The notes under the pieces: generated by a model
The model's input: only the letters and a program-made list of their open reading frames with translations
What the model was told of the DNA's origin: nothing
Database searches by the model: none
Assembly: GCA_008704415.1 (NCBI GenBank)
Contig: VXIS01000544.1
Span: forward strand, 1-19,034
DNA from: Sphaerosporella brunnea
Lineage: Eukaryota; Ascomycota; Pezizomycetes; Pezizales; Pyronemataceae
DNA length: 19,034 nt
Reading direction: 5' to 3'
Program-made: the position numbers and the translations under genes
Part shown: piece after piece, positions 1 to 8,109 of the stretch
Layout: each line of letters begins with the position of its first letter
Numbering within the stretch: position 1 is the stretch's first letter

Positions 1-525
1 GCGCAGCTGGTTCAGAGCTGCTCCTGACAGGCGGTTGAAGGCGTACCGAAGACGGGCTTGTTCGGTTGGGTAACGGGTTGGCTGGGCAGCAAGCTTGTTG
101 CGGAGCTGCAGGATCCAGGTCCTCAGCTCTTCGGGCTTGGTACCGTCGAAGGTCGGTGCATCGGGGAAGCTACCCGACTGGGTGCCTCCTTTGGGGTGGT
201 CACGGATCTGGGCGGCGACGATTGCTAGGACCTGATTCAGTTGAGCCGTGAGGTCCCTTGCCTGCTGCTGGGCAGCGGCCAGGCCGGTGCGGGCTGCATC
301 GCGTTCGAGAAGGGCTGTCCGGAGCTTAGCACGCGTCTCCTCCAGCTCCTCCTCCAGGTTGGGTGGGGCTTCGCAGGCCAGGAGTTGCTGTGCCATATGG
401 GCGAAGTCGATCAAACGTTGATCGCGCTCTTCCTGAGGGAAGTCTTCTTCCGGGGGCGCCTGGGCACCAGTTTCAATGGCTGCCGACAGCTCCTGAGGGA
501 TTCGGAGGTCGTGGTAGGCGGCCAT
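1..525 (-). CDS. Ty3/Gypsy retrotransposon Gag, N-terminal part (runs off the left edge)
   Basis: An uninterrupted minus-strand frame starts at an ATG at 525-523 and stays open to base 1, giving 175 codons without a stop. It begins MAAYHDLRIPQEL. An acidic helical stretch of about residues 52-110, with many E, L, A and Q and segments such as LEEELEETRAKLRTALLERD, is probably a coiled coil. It is followed by PTFDGTKPEELRTWI and YAFNRLSGAALNQL. This is the usual layout of the retrotransposon Gag domain (PF03732 type): an F-x-G-x-x-P motif, then a W, then a small-residue L-x-G-x-A motif. In fungal Gypsy elements Gag forms the particle shell that packages element RNA. The putative LTR lies immediately upstream (605-918), so this is the 5' end of an element in minus orientation. 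The zinc knuckle and Pol would lie outside the window. No frameshift is visible in the part seen. Confidence 0.8.
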   Translation of the reverse strand, partial: MAAYHDLRIPQELSAAIETGAQAPPEEDFPQEERDQRLIDFAHMAQQLLACEAPPNLEEELEETRAKLRTALLERDAARTGLAAAQQQARDLTAQLNQVLAIVAAQIRDHPKGGTQSGSFPDAPTFDGTKPEELRTWILQLRNKLAAQPTRYPTEQARLRYAFNRLSGAALNQLR

Positions 526-604
526 GGTGTTGCAAGAGTGGGAGGGGGAGGTGGCGATGTGACAGACAGAGCGAGTAGGTTAGGCTTTGGTGGACTGAAC
601 CTAG
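526..604 (-). other. Gypsy element 5' untranslated leader
   Basis: This short spacer lies between the LTR edge (TTACA on the minus strand, ending at 605) and the Gag ATG. A tRNA primer-binding site would be expected next to the LTR. The minus-strand bases following the LTR read CTAGGTTCAGTCCACC. That is not the usual TGG-starting site, and I cannot match it to a tRNA by eye. Confidence 0.45.
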
Positions 605-918
605 TGTAACGGAGAGGGTCGAGAACAGACTGGAGGGGCCCAAGGTACTCGCGTACAGAGGGGGCAAGAACGAGAGCTGGGACAAGATCCAAAGGCAGGA
701 CAAGAGGCAGGACAAGAGGTGCGATGCGCACGGTCAGGATTCAGATTGGAACGAAGGTACTCAGATTGACATACGAAGGTTCAGTAAAGAGGAAAGGAAA
801 ACGAACAACAAAGCGGAAGCGAAGGCCCCTTATAGCAATCACGTGAGCGCGGTGCGCCGCGCCACGTGGTAGCCGAACATAACCTCGGCTCGGAGCCATC
901 CCACCGAGCCTCCTTACA
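605..918 (-). repeat. Long terminal repeat of the Gypsy element (5' LTR)
   Basis: The segment starts TGTAACGGAG and ends CTCCTTACA, so its termini form the short inverted TGTAA/TTACA repeat typical of LTRs. It abuts the leader of the minus-strand Gag gene. Its first 180 bp are recognisably similar to 17893-18080, sharing GGTACTCGCGTACAGAGGGG, GATTCAGATT and TGACATAC in the same order. The second LTR of this element lies outside the window, so neither the exact outer edge nor the target duplication can be proved. Confidence 0.65.
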
Positions 919-1633
919 GAGCCTCATCACGACACCACAAATAACCCCCACTTCCAAACCTCACCACGTGACAACCATCCACGGGAGGATAAACCTGAGA
1001 GCAGCAAATGAATCAGCATCCTTTGAAGTCTTAGATCTGAGAGTTCCAGCCGATTCCATCGAGAGTAAAAGCCGGTAGCTTAGTCGGAAGACTCCATCCG
1101 ACTTGCGCCGTGACACAACCCACCGCTTTCAACACCCCAGCAGCTTTCCCAGCAGTGCCTACACCCCCTCGAAAAACAAGAGTCTATTTCATGCTCCCCG
1201 CATCACCTGAGGCTCCACCTGAGACACCCATCAGGGTAGCCCGCTGCCGCGGTCAAAAACTACCTCCCCCACTCGATGACTGGTCGGACTTCAGCTCTGA
1301 TGAGGAGACTCCTGCTGATCTTCTACCTCCAGCAAGACACTCACAGCCCCCCGTGGTCTTAAACACCCCTCAGACACCAAATCGAAGGCTCCCTAATCAA
1401 TCATTAGTGGTGCATCTTAAAACTTGGAAGAAGTAAGACCACCACCAACCTTCGTGCTCCGGGTCTGATTGCGCTCTGTAGGATCGCTCTCTGGTCTCTT
1501 CTCTATTATTTGCATGCTTTGGATTTTTTGTATGTAGCGTGGTTGTGGAAATACGAGTTTTTTTGTGTGTGGTGGCATCGCATCGGGAGCCATCTTGCTA
1601 ATCTCTGATGTCTGGCTTCAACCTGGCTTACGT
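919..1633. other. Unassigned stretch with one proline-rich open segment
   Basis: No recognised gene lies here. In the plus strand a frame is open from 1041 (just after a TGA) to a TAA at 1434-1436, about 131 codons. It has no early ATG and would have to be an internal or terminal exon. It encodes a Pro/Thr-rich segment with an acidic patch (LDDWSDFSSDEETPADLL) and ends HLKTWKK. The composition differs from random shadow frames, but I recognise no family. T-rich untranslated-looking sequence follows. It could be the 3' exon of a gene cut off by the Gypsy insertion, or chance. Confidence 0.25.
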
Positions 1634-1635
1634 TA

Positions 1636-1854
1636 CCGTATAAACTCGGATACAAGATACCCCCCTAGATTTGGTTAGTGGCAAATAATTGCCTTGTAGG
1701 GAAACTTTTCAAGCTTACAAAGGAGGGTTTTTGCTTACGAAGGAGGGTTTTTGTTTTTTACTGAATTCCTTTTGGAGACATAAACTTCCCTATAAGGCAA
1801 TTATTTGCCGCTAACCAAATCTGGGAGGGGTCTCTTATATCCAAGTTTATTCGG
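1636..1854. mobile_element. Pogo-type MITE, 219 bp
   Basis: A near-palindrome has terminal inverted repeats of about 70 bp. The left end begins CCGTATAAACTCGG. The right end, read inward on the other strand, begins CCGAATAAACTTGG. Both arms contain GATTTGGTTAG and GGCAAATAATTGCC. A TA dinucleotide flanks each side (1634-1635 and 1855-1856), as expected for Tc1/mariner/pogo insertion. The central 70 bp hold two direct copies of AGGAGGGTTTTTG and no coding potential. The outer 25 bp closely resemble the ends of the full-length element at 2046-5198. Confidence 0.88.
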
Positions 1855-1883
1855 TATTATGTAAGAGGTATCTACTTAAGTAC

Positions 1884-1979
1884 CGTACAATCTCGCGTAG
1901 ATGGGATAGTAAGCTGCAGAGGCAAAGTTACTGAGTTATGTCCCTTACTCACGAGAAAATGCGGTACTCAACTTACCTA
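1884..1979 (+). repeat. Left arm of an old palindromic element split by later insertions
   Basis: This arm matches, in inverted orientation, 5204-5221 joined to 5481-5578. Shared blocks are AATCTCGCGTAG, GAGGCAAAGT, CTTACTC.CGA.AAAATGC and CAACTTA. The arm begins CCGTACAATCTCG next to a TA, resembling the CCGTATAAACTCG ends of the pogo-type MITEs here. The right arm carries about 20 extra bases, so the arms have diverged a good deal. It is inferred to be an old member of the same superfamily. Confidence 0.6.
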
Positions 1980-2162
1980 TGCACCATTTACTTACTGATC
2001 TACGTGGTTGGCACAGCAACACCCCACTTTGCCAGCATCATATTACCGTATTGACTCGGATATAAGAGACGCTTCCGTTTTTGGACTAGCGCGGTTTCAG
2101 ACATGCGCTAACCGTTTTAGAACTAGCCCAATATAAAATTGGTATTGTGCTGTGCTTCAATT

Positions 2163-5013
2163 TCAATCTTCGTCCCTCCAACAAAATACAATCCCATCAT
2201 CCTCGTCCTCAACTTCAGTATCGCTCAAAATAGGGAAAAGGTCTTGCACTATATACTGGCGCTCTACTCCTACAAGCCTTGCACTGCGTCTGCTGCCAGA
2301 CTCAGGGAGCGCCGAGCCGGCCGAGTCGTGACTGGTGATTGCCGAGCCGAAAGAGTCGTTGCTGGTGATCGCCGAGCCGGAGGAGTCGTTGCTGGTAATC
2401 GCCGAGCCAGATGAGTCGTGACTGGTGATCGCCGAGCCGAAAGAGTCGTTGTTCATGATCGGAGCTTTCCAGCTTTAGCAGGAGCCCAGTAAGCACAGAG
2501 CATCAAGATGGGATACCCACCAGTCTCCGGCCTGCCTGCGCGGCCTCTAGGCCGTCCTCTTCCGCGCACAGGAGCTGCGCCTTCTGCCGAGCCGAAGGAG
2601 TCGTTGCTAGTGATCGCCGAGCCGAAGGAGTCGTTGCTGGTGATCGCCGAGCCGGAGGAGTTGTTGCTGGTAATCGCCGAGCCAGATGAGTCGTGACTGG
2701 TGATTGCCGAGCCGAAAGAGTCGTTGTTCATGATCGAAGCTTTCCAGCATTAGCAGGAGCCCGAAAAGCACAGAGCATCAAGATGGGACACCCACCAGTC
2801 TCCGGCCTGCCTGCGCGGCCTCTAGGCCGTCCTCTTCCGCGCACAGGAGCTGCGCCTTCTGCCGAGCCGAAGGAGTCGTTGCTAGTGATCGCCGAGCCGA
2901 ACAAGTCGTTGCTGGTGATCGCCGAGCCGAAGGAGTCGTTCCTGGTGATCGCCGAGCCGGAGGAGTTGTTGCTGGTAATCGCCGAGCCAGATGAGCCGTG
3001 ACTTGTGATCGCCGAGCCGAAAGAGTCGTTGTTCATGATCAAAGCTTTCCAGCATTAGCAGGAGCCCGGAAAGCACAGAGCATCAAAATGGGACACCCAC
3101 CAGTCTTCGCCCTGCCTGCGCGGCCTCTAGGCCGTCCTCTAGGCCGTCCTCTTCCACGCACAGGAGCTGCACCTTTTGCCGAGCCAAAGGAGTCGTTGCT
3201 GGTGATTGGTTGAAAAGGCACCAGGTCTTCAGGTTCTGCCTCGCTTTCACTACTGCCGCAGCTTAAGCCGTGCATAAGATGCGCAAGATCCTCTCCAGAA
3301 TCACTGGACTCAGAGTACTCATCCTGCTCTTGATGACAACCCCGCGTCCTCCACTCCTTGATACCGGACTGCAACACTTCCGGGTCCAATCCCTTGATCG
3401 ATAGCTCAGCGTCACAGGTTCCATCGATAGGAAGTGACAAGCCTAATTTGCGAAAGCTCTGCACAACAACTTCTTGACGAGTTGTACAAAAGTCTTCCCA
3501 AGCTTTACCAACACAGCGAGTCATGAGCACTCGTATTTTCCCAACCTCGCTTTCCTTTTTACCGATAGGAGTAGTAGCAGGATGCCCTTCAAGAAGGTCA
3601 AGCTCATCATCAATGACCTATAAACGCGTTACAGGAAGCCAAAAACCTAGCAGTCAGGTTAGCTTACCTGTTTAAGGATGTCTTTGAATGGCCTATTCAC
3701 AGAGACATCCAAAGGCTGTACAAGGCCTGTGCAGCCTGCAGGAACTAGCGAGGGAGTAATGTTGTTATTGCGTAACCAGTCTTTCACTTTGTCCGTCTTA
3801 TGAGCCTTGAGAAGATCTATCACAAGGAGTGTCGCATCATGTGGATCCCCTAAAGCAGGCAAAAGCATTGTTTCTAGCCAGAACATAATAATTGCGCTGT
3901 TGGCATAGCCTTTAGGGTTGAACTTTACAACAACTCGAGGATCGTATTGAGCTGCCTCGCGCTTTCGTACCGCTCTTGTGTTGTTTTCCTGACCTCTAAA
4001 GATGATTAGAGGTTTAACACGAGCAACACCATCAGCGCAGATAGTAAGCTGTATTGTTGCCTGTCGCTTGTCCCATCCGGACTTTTTGCTTCTTACCCAA
4101 ACAGTCTTACTTCCCTTAAACTCATAGGTTCTTCCAGTAAGGTATTCCCAAGGAAGCGGTGTTTGATCCATGTTGAAAATGTGTGAAAGCAAAAACCGGC
4201 CAACCTTTAGCACTACTCCACGTAGTTCATCTTCTGCACCGTCCCGAAGCTGTGAGTTTCTGCGGTTGAAACATAAAAAATTAATAATTAAATCACAATA
4301 TTCCTCAGGAGGTTGCTGCGCTTTGTTGGTGACTACTCGGATTGCAATTTCATTGCGTGAGAGAAACTTTCCAAACCACCCTCGAGACATTTTAAAGTCA
4401 TGCAGACTAGTTGGATAAAGCTGATGGAATAAAGCTTTACTCGTTCGCTCAAACCACTTATGCCGCACAATCTTTCCCTCTGCACGTCGAGCTGCAAAAG
4501 CTTCTACTAAAGCTTTTTCAAGTGCGGACCATCGAGCTCGGCATGGTCGATGCCTACGTTGGACGGGCTTCAAAAGACGCAAAGTGGGTTCATCCTTCAA
4601 CATTAGCTAAGGGACTCTACCGCAAAAAGCAGTGGGAATCTCACCTTTCGCCAACGATTAAGATAGTTTTCCCGTTTAATTCCATAGCGTGATGCAACAT
4701 CAATTCGAGTAGGTGCACGTGAACTCCCACCAGGTGTTTGAACTGTACCGTGCTCCCACCATCTAAGTACGCCGAGCTTGAACTCAGTTGTAAAGGACTG
4801 CCGCTGACGTGACGGTGAAACACGAGAAGCAAGAAACTTCATAGGTACTGCAGAAATAGGCTTTGTTCGGGGGCCGGGTTTGCGTTTAGGTTTGCGTAGG
4901 GGGCTTTGAACTCTCTTCGGCTCGCTATTTGGTACCTCCGAGATGGTTGCAAGTGTAAAGGCAGATAGAAACTGCTTCGGGACTGCAGCTGTAACCGCAC
5001 TCAGACTGTTCAT
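2163..5013 (-). CDS. Pogo-like DDD transposase with amplified AT-hook exon cassettes (predicted 6 exons, 860 aa)
   Basis: Predicted exons are 5013-4645, 4594-3668, 3617-3101, 3044-2796, 2739-2521 and 2464-2163. Introns are 50, 50, 56, 56 and 56 bp, and the exon sum is 2583 nt with every junction in frame. Residues about 75-123 look like an N-terminal HTH. About 140-215 form a Tc5/CENP-B type HTH (RWSALEKALVEAF, MSRGWFGKFLSRN). The DDE_1 core has all three acids: FNMDQTPL (D266), LVIDLLKAHKTD (D383) and VQPLDVSVN (D419). The family binds its TIRs and cuts and pastes DNA at TA. Beyond about residue 540 the protein becomes acidic, then repetitive: runs of GSAITSNDSF-type 10-mers, each set followed by an AT-hook (residues about 586-601, 673-685 and 746-758). 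The tail ends in an acidic segment, VEDEDDGIVFCWRDED. Exons 1-3 are secure; splicing of the 56-bp introns is inferred from frame, length and a GCTAATG branch-like motif. Without it, the protein ends at 3039 after 624 aa. Confidence 0.82.
2299..3232 (-). repeat. Two-level tandem repeat: 30-bp minisatellite inside cassettes of 275-305 bp
   Basis: The basic unit is 30 bp (plus strand GCCGAGCCGAAGGAGTCGTT followed by GCTGGTGATC). Read on the minus strand it encodes ten residues of GSAITSNDSF type. Units occur in blocks of about five or six (2878-3039, 2588-2728 and 2330-2455), with a single remnant near 3180. Each block is separated from the next by a GC-rich AT-hook-coding stretch and a 56-bp putative intron. 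The two complete cassette exons are 249 and 219 nt, so they differ by exactly one 30-bp unit. All repeat lengths are multiples of three, and variants such as HDSS, NNSS and NDLF keep the frame. Confidence 0.9.
3045..3100 (-). other. Putative cassette intron 1 (56 bp)
   Basis: On the minus strand the segment begins GTGGGTGTCC and ends GCTAATGCTGGAAAG. The first intron of the same gene (4644-4595) ends GCTAATGTTGAAG, very similar. Removal joins ...KT-A-LIMNNDSF in frame; retention leads to a TGA at 3041-3039. Copies of the same 56-bp segment lie at 2795-2740 and 2520-2465. The third copy has lost the branch-like motif (GCTAAAG instead of GCTAATG). Confidence 0.6.
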
Positions 5014-5203
5014 TGTTGCTTGTGATGCTGTTTGTAGGGGCAGCAGTGGAGAATGACATTGGTAGCGGCTGGCTACCGGCCTCCCTGAAGTGTCGACGTT
5101 GACGTGCCAAGGCGCGCTAGTGCGTTTACGACGTAGCGCGCCCTAAAAATGGCACTAGTACAAAAACGGAAGTGTCTCTTATATCCGAGTCAATACGGTA
5201 TTT

Positions 5204-5578
5204 GAGTGCTAAGTTGTGATACCGTATTAACTCACCCCTCTAAAAATAGTAAGCGCGGGCCCAGACACCATTTTAGTGTGCCAAGACGCCAAGATGGGCG
5301 CTACGGCTGTTTATGGACGTGAGTATTAGCGCTAGCCAACTTCAGCAGGGGAATAAAGTAGGACAAGTCTGTACTGCGCTAAACCTAAAGGCGTTTACCG
5401 CGCGCCAAGATGACTTGGCGTGCTAATCTACGTCTTGGCACGGGCTTAGAGGGGTGTCTCTTAAGTGAGTTAATACGGTACTGCATTTTGTCGCGAGTAA
5501 GCGACGTGGCTTAGTCACTTTGCCTCGGCGGCTCAGTGACTTCGCCAGGTGGCCGAGTGACCTACGCGAGATTCTACG
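5204..5578 (-). repeat. Right arm of the old palindromic element, interrupted by a MITE
   Basis: Read on the minus strand, 5578-5481 followed by 5221-5204 aligns with 1884-1979. Blocks include AATCTCGCGTAG, GAGGCAAAGT, CTTACTCGCGACAAAATGC and CAACTTAG. The alignment is broken exactly at the TA where the 257-bp MITE (5222-5478) inserted, and it resumes on the other side. This confirms both the MITE boundaries and the order of insertions. Confidence 0.6.
5222..5478. mobile_element. Pogo-type MITE, 257 bp, 24 bp from the full-length element
   Basis: The ends read CCGTATTAACTCA on both strands and are flanked by TA at 5220-5221 and 5479-5480. The inverted arms continue (CCCCTCT.AAA, GTGCCAAGACG), although the left arm lacks about 11 bp (CTTAAGAGACA) that the right arm has. 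No coding capacity is seen. Subterminal GTGCCAAG copies at both ends (about 5278 and 5442) match one in the autonomous element at about 5104. Confidence 0.85.
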
Positions 5579-6058
5579 AGCGACAGCCCTCGCCGCTGGT
5601 ACTCCATAACGTCTCTCCTGACCGTTCGCCCATTTACAGCCCATTGCGACCAGGAATTCCATCACCATAGCATGGTAATCTGTTCACTCCGCTCTAAATC
5701 CCCTCATTAGATGGGGTCGGTCGGGGGTGCTGCAGATCTCGAGGCGCGCCGTTGCTGCTGCGTCATAAAAGGCTTCTCCAGTAACAAGTATTTACCTCCA
5801 GTACCAACTGGCAAGGCCCGCTTTAATATTGATACTGTTCTGCCATTAGCTACCGCCTGGATCTATCCAGGACCATGGCCAACAACATTTTGAGCCTCAC
5901 AGAGCTCTGGTATGAAAATAGATCACGTGCAAGCAAGGACCAACCAGGCGGAGTGCTCCACCCTGGATCTTATTCACGGATATTAGGCAGTATCTACTTA
6001 GTATACTAAGTACCTCCCCATTGCGGTCAAAGAACACCAAAAATTTACATTGCAAAAC
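5579..6058. other. Intergenic stretch between the transposon nest and the AIG1-like gene
   Basis: No supported gene lies here. A 60-codon open frame (5711-5893) lacks any family feature. The only structured item is an 18-bp perfect palindrome at 5995-6012 (TACTTA-GTATAC-TAAGTA), 47 bp past the stop codon of the minus-strand AIG1-like gene. Confidence 0.5.
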
Positions 6059-7009
6059 TTACGCCTCGGGCAGCTCCTCTTTATCTCTCCTCCCCGCTGT
6101 ATACCCGACATGTGACTGGGCCAACTTTCCCTCCAGACTCAGGCGGGCAGCAACCCACTCACGAAACCAGATCAACAGCCACACGACGACAAAAATGATG
6201 AGGCTGGCAGCGAAGATGCCAAAGATGTACTCAACCAGACTTCCAACGCCGTTTCCGGGATTCAAAAAGTTGTAGGTGTAGAACCCTTGCGTCGCGTACG
6301 TCACGTAGGCGAGCCCGAGATACATGGCCAGGAACACAACGGTGAAGCACATGTGGATCCAAGGTGGCCTTTCCGTGCGCGTAAAAAATATCTCAAAGAG
6401 CGCAAATCCCGTGTTCATGGCGTGGACAGAGATCTGGGAATCACCCATTCGTTAGTTTTCCCGCAACAGCCTTGCAAGTGGTGGGGAGGGAACAAACATT
6501 TGACCAAGTCGAGAACACACTCGCAAATGGACCATCACCAGGAGCGCTGTCTGGAGCAATGAGCGCCCAGTAAACAATGGTGCTGAAGGTGATATCAGCA
6601 CACACAAGCACGAGGATACGCAGGGGGGAAGAGAAACATACACAACCAGCGCATACGTGCATACAGTGGTATACAGTACTCCGTGAAGAAGCTGCAAGAT
6701 TCTGGGCCATTTCTGCAAGGGCGCGATTCCTTTCCGTGCGTAAACAAAGGTGTGGAAGCCCGCAAACATGAAATAAAAGCCCTGGCCCCAATAGGTGAGG
6801 TTCGTGAAGTACGACCAGTGGCTTCTGACGTCCGCAGGACTCCAGATACCGGCGCGCACAAGTCTGTATACCAAGGTTGTGAAAATGTAGGTGCTGATGG
6901 TGAGCCGAATAATCGCGAGCACCATCGGCGCGAATAAATAGGATGTTTGAAAACGGTTGGTGCCATCGAAGGGCGTCGAAACGTTGAATAACTTGAAGAA
7001 TTTGGACAT
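6059..7009 (-). CDS. FAR-17a/AIG1-like multi-pass membrane protein (3 exons, 270 aa)
   Basis: Exons 7009-6657, 6582-6498 and 6433-6059 are joined across introns of 74 and 64 bp, with donors GTATGC and GTTTGT and an ACTAAC branch motif in the second. All junctions keep frame, and splicing restores the continuous segment TWSN-ISVHAMNTGFALFEI. Six hydrophobic segments can be seen, at about residues 25-51, 66-90, 104-128, 148-163, 172-195 and 210-235. In animals this family comprises membrane threonine hydrolases that cleave fatty-acid esters of hydroxy fatty acids, using a Thr and a His inside the membrane. Candidate equivalents here are Thr69 or Thr72 in SYFTNLTYWG and His150 in SVHAMNT; this is inference without an alignment. 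The start at 7009 is chosen because the frame's upstream extension has no ATG and a TATA-like motif lies 78 bp upstream. Family assignment is from memory of the pattern and moderately sure. The gene model is solid. Confidence 0.75.
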
Positions 7010-8107
7010 CGTGGGCGGCTGTTCGTCTTTCGGCCTGGCAAAAAGCAATGGCAGCTGAGTTATGGTACTCTATCTGATTGCTGCCCGATATAAAGGCCCC
7101 AGTGCACCGAGACCTCTAACTACCGACCGTACCGGCGAAGATGGCACGATTGCCTGCGGATGGTGAATGACTGAGCTCGAGGGGTTGCAGGAGAGGGAAG
7201 GCTGGAACCAACAACGGGGCATATCTCTCACACCCATATGTGACTTTCTTCTTTTTTTGATGAAGTGTCAGATGTTAGGCCTCTTCCTCTAATCCTCTTA
7301 CTTCATATGGTGTAGTGTCAGGGGTTTTTGCTTTTTGTGTGGAAATAACACATCCACGCGTTTAGATACACAGTAGAGTAGCTACCTGGTAGATACTCCT
7401 AAACACGTCGTCATTGTGGCTCACTCGGAGACCTCACGGGTTGTAGCGAGGAATGTCCAGACGAAGCCTCAGGAGAGATGAGCGCCCCTCGCGAGCGAGG
7501 AGGGTTTGAATGAGGGGCTTTCGTTTAGCGTTGGATTTAATTTGGGCTTCATAGGGCTGGCGCCAGCGAACGACTCAGAACATCTCTCAGATCAGGGACT
7601 GAAGTTGAGCGGCTCAGAATTCTCACTACGTAGAAGTCACTCGTGGTCTGCTGGGTGGGTTTATCTGAAATCAGCTTTGGCAACCACAGTCACGGCTTCG
7701 GATCACAAAGTTTCCTATTAACCAGCTGACTGTGCTCGGCGTGGCCACCCGACGGTGCACAGGCCCGGGTGGCGTTGCCCTTTGTTTGTTTTAATCATAA
7801 TGTATTTCGGCCGCTTGTGGCCATGACATACAGACGAAGAAGGGACTGTGCTACCCCCTGTGAAGTGAGGGCTGCAAAACCGCGGCCTGGGGAACTATTG
7901 GCAGGCAACAGAAAACTGGGAGCACATTCCTCGTTGAAGCGATTAGAATTGCAGACGAGGGAGGCCTAAAGGAACATGAATTAGAAATTATATGGATCTT
8001 TGCTCCCACAACGGTGCAGTGGCTTAAATAATGCTTTGTTCAAAACAAACCAAACCAAATGGGACGGTTTCTTCAAGCAACGGCACATTAACTACTCGAC
8101 GATTTTT
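7010..8107. other. Upstream region of the AIG1-like gene and unassigned sequence
   Basis: Nothing convincing is encoded here. The minus-strand motif TTTATATC (7094-7087) is a plausible TATA element for the AIG1-like gene. T-rich tracts lie at about 7246-7262 and 7325-7342. Open frames at 7506-7721 and 7769-7969 lack an ATG start or show no protein-like features, so I do not annotate them. Confidence 0.4.
7087..7094 (-). promoter_or_regulatory. TATA-like element of the AIG1-like gene
   Basis: TTTATATC on the minus strand ends 78 bp before the chosen ATG at 7009. The spacing would give a short leader and supports that ATG. It is a sequence match only. Confidence 0.35.
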
Positions 8108-8109
8108 TA

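Larger units (their letters stand above)
2046..5198 (-). mobile_element. Complete pogo-family (Tc1/mariner superfamily) DNA transposon
   Basis: Inverted repeats at 2046-2092 and 5152-5198 match at 44 of 47 positions by eye and start CCGTATTGACTCGG. A TA dinucleotide flanks both ends (2044-2045 and 5199-5200), the expected target duplication. The 3153-bp interior carries one minus-strand transposase gene with no obvious lesion in the catalytic part. High TIR identity, a clean TA duplication and an open catalytic frame suggest a fairly recent insertion. It sits inside the older palindrome (arms at 1884-1979 and 5204-5578). Confidence 0.9.

Noticed and set aside
2163..3042. Three separate small minus-strand genes of 92-104 codons in the repeat region
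   Set aside because: They overlap end to start in repeat copies and lack independent start context. They are better explained as cassette exons of the transposase gene.
2330..3210. CRISPR-like array of regularly spaced 30-bp repeats
   Set aside because: The units are contiguous without unique spacers, code in frame for a 10-residue repeat, and the genome is eukaryotic.
2508..3213. Plus-strand open frames rich in EPKESLLVIA repeats
   Set aside because: They are the reverse-strand image of the transposase minisatellite, which has no stops because of its composition.
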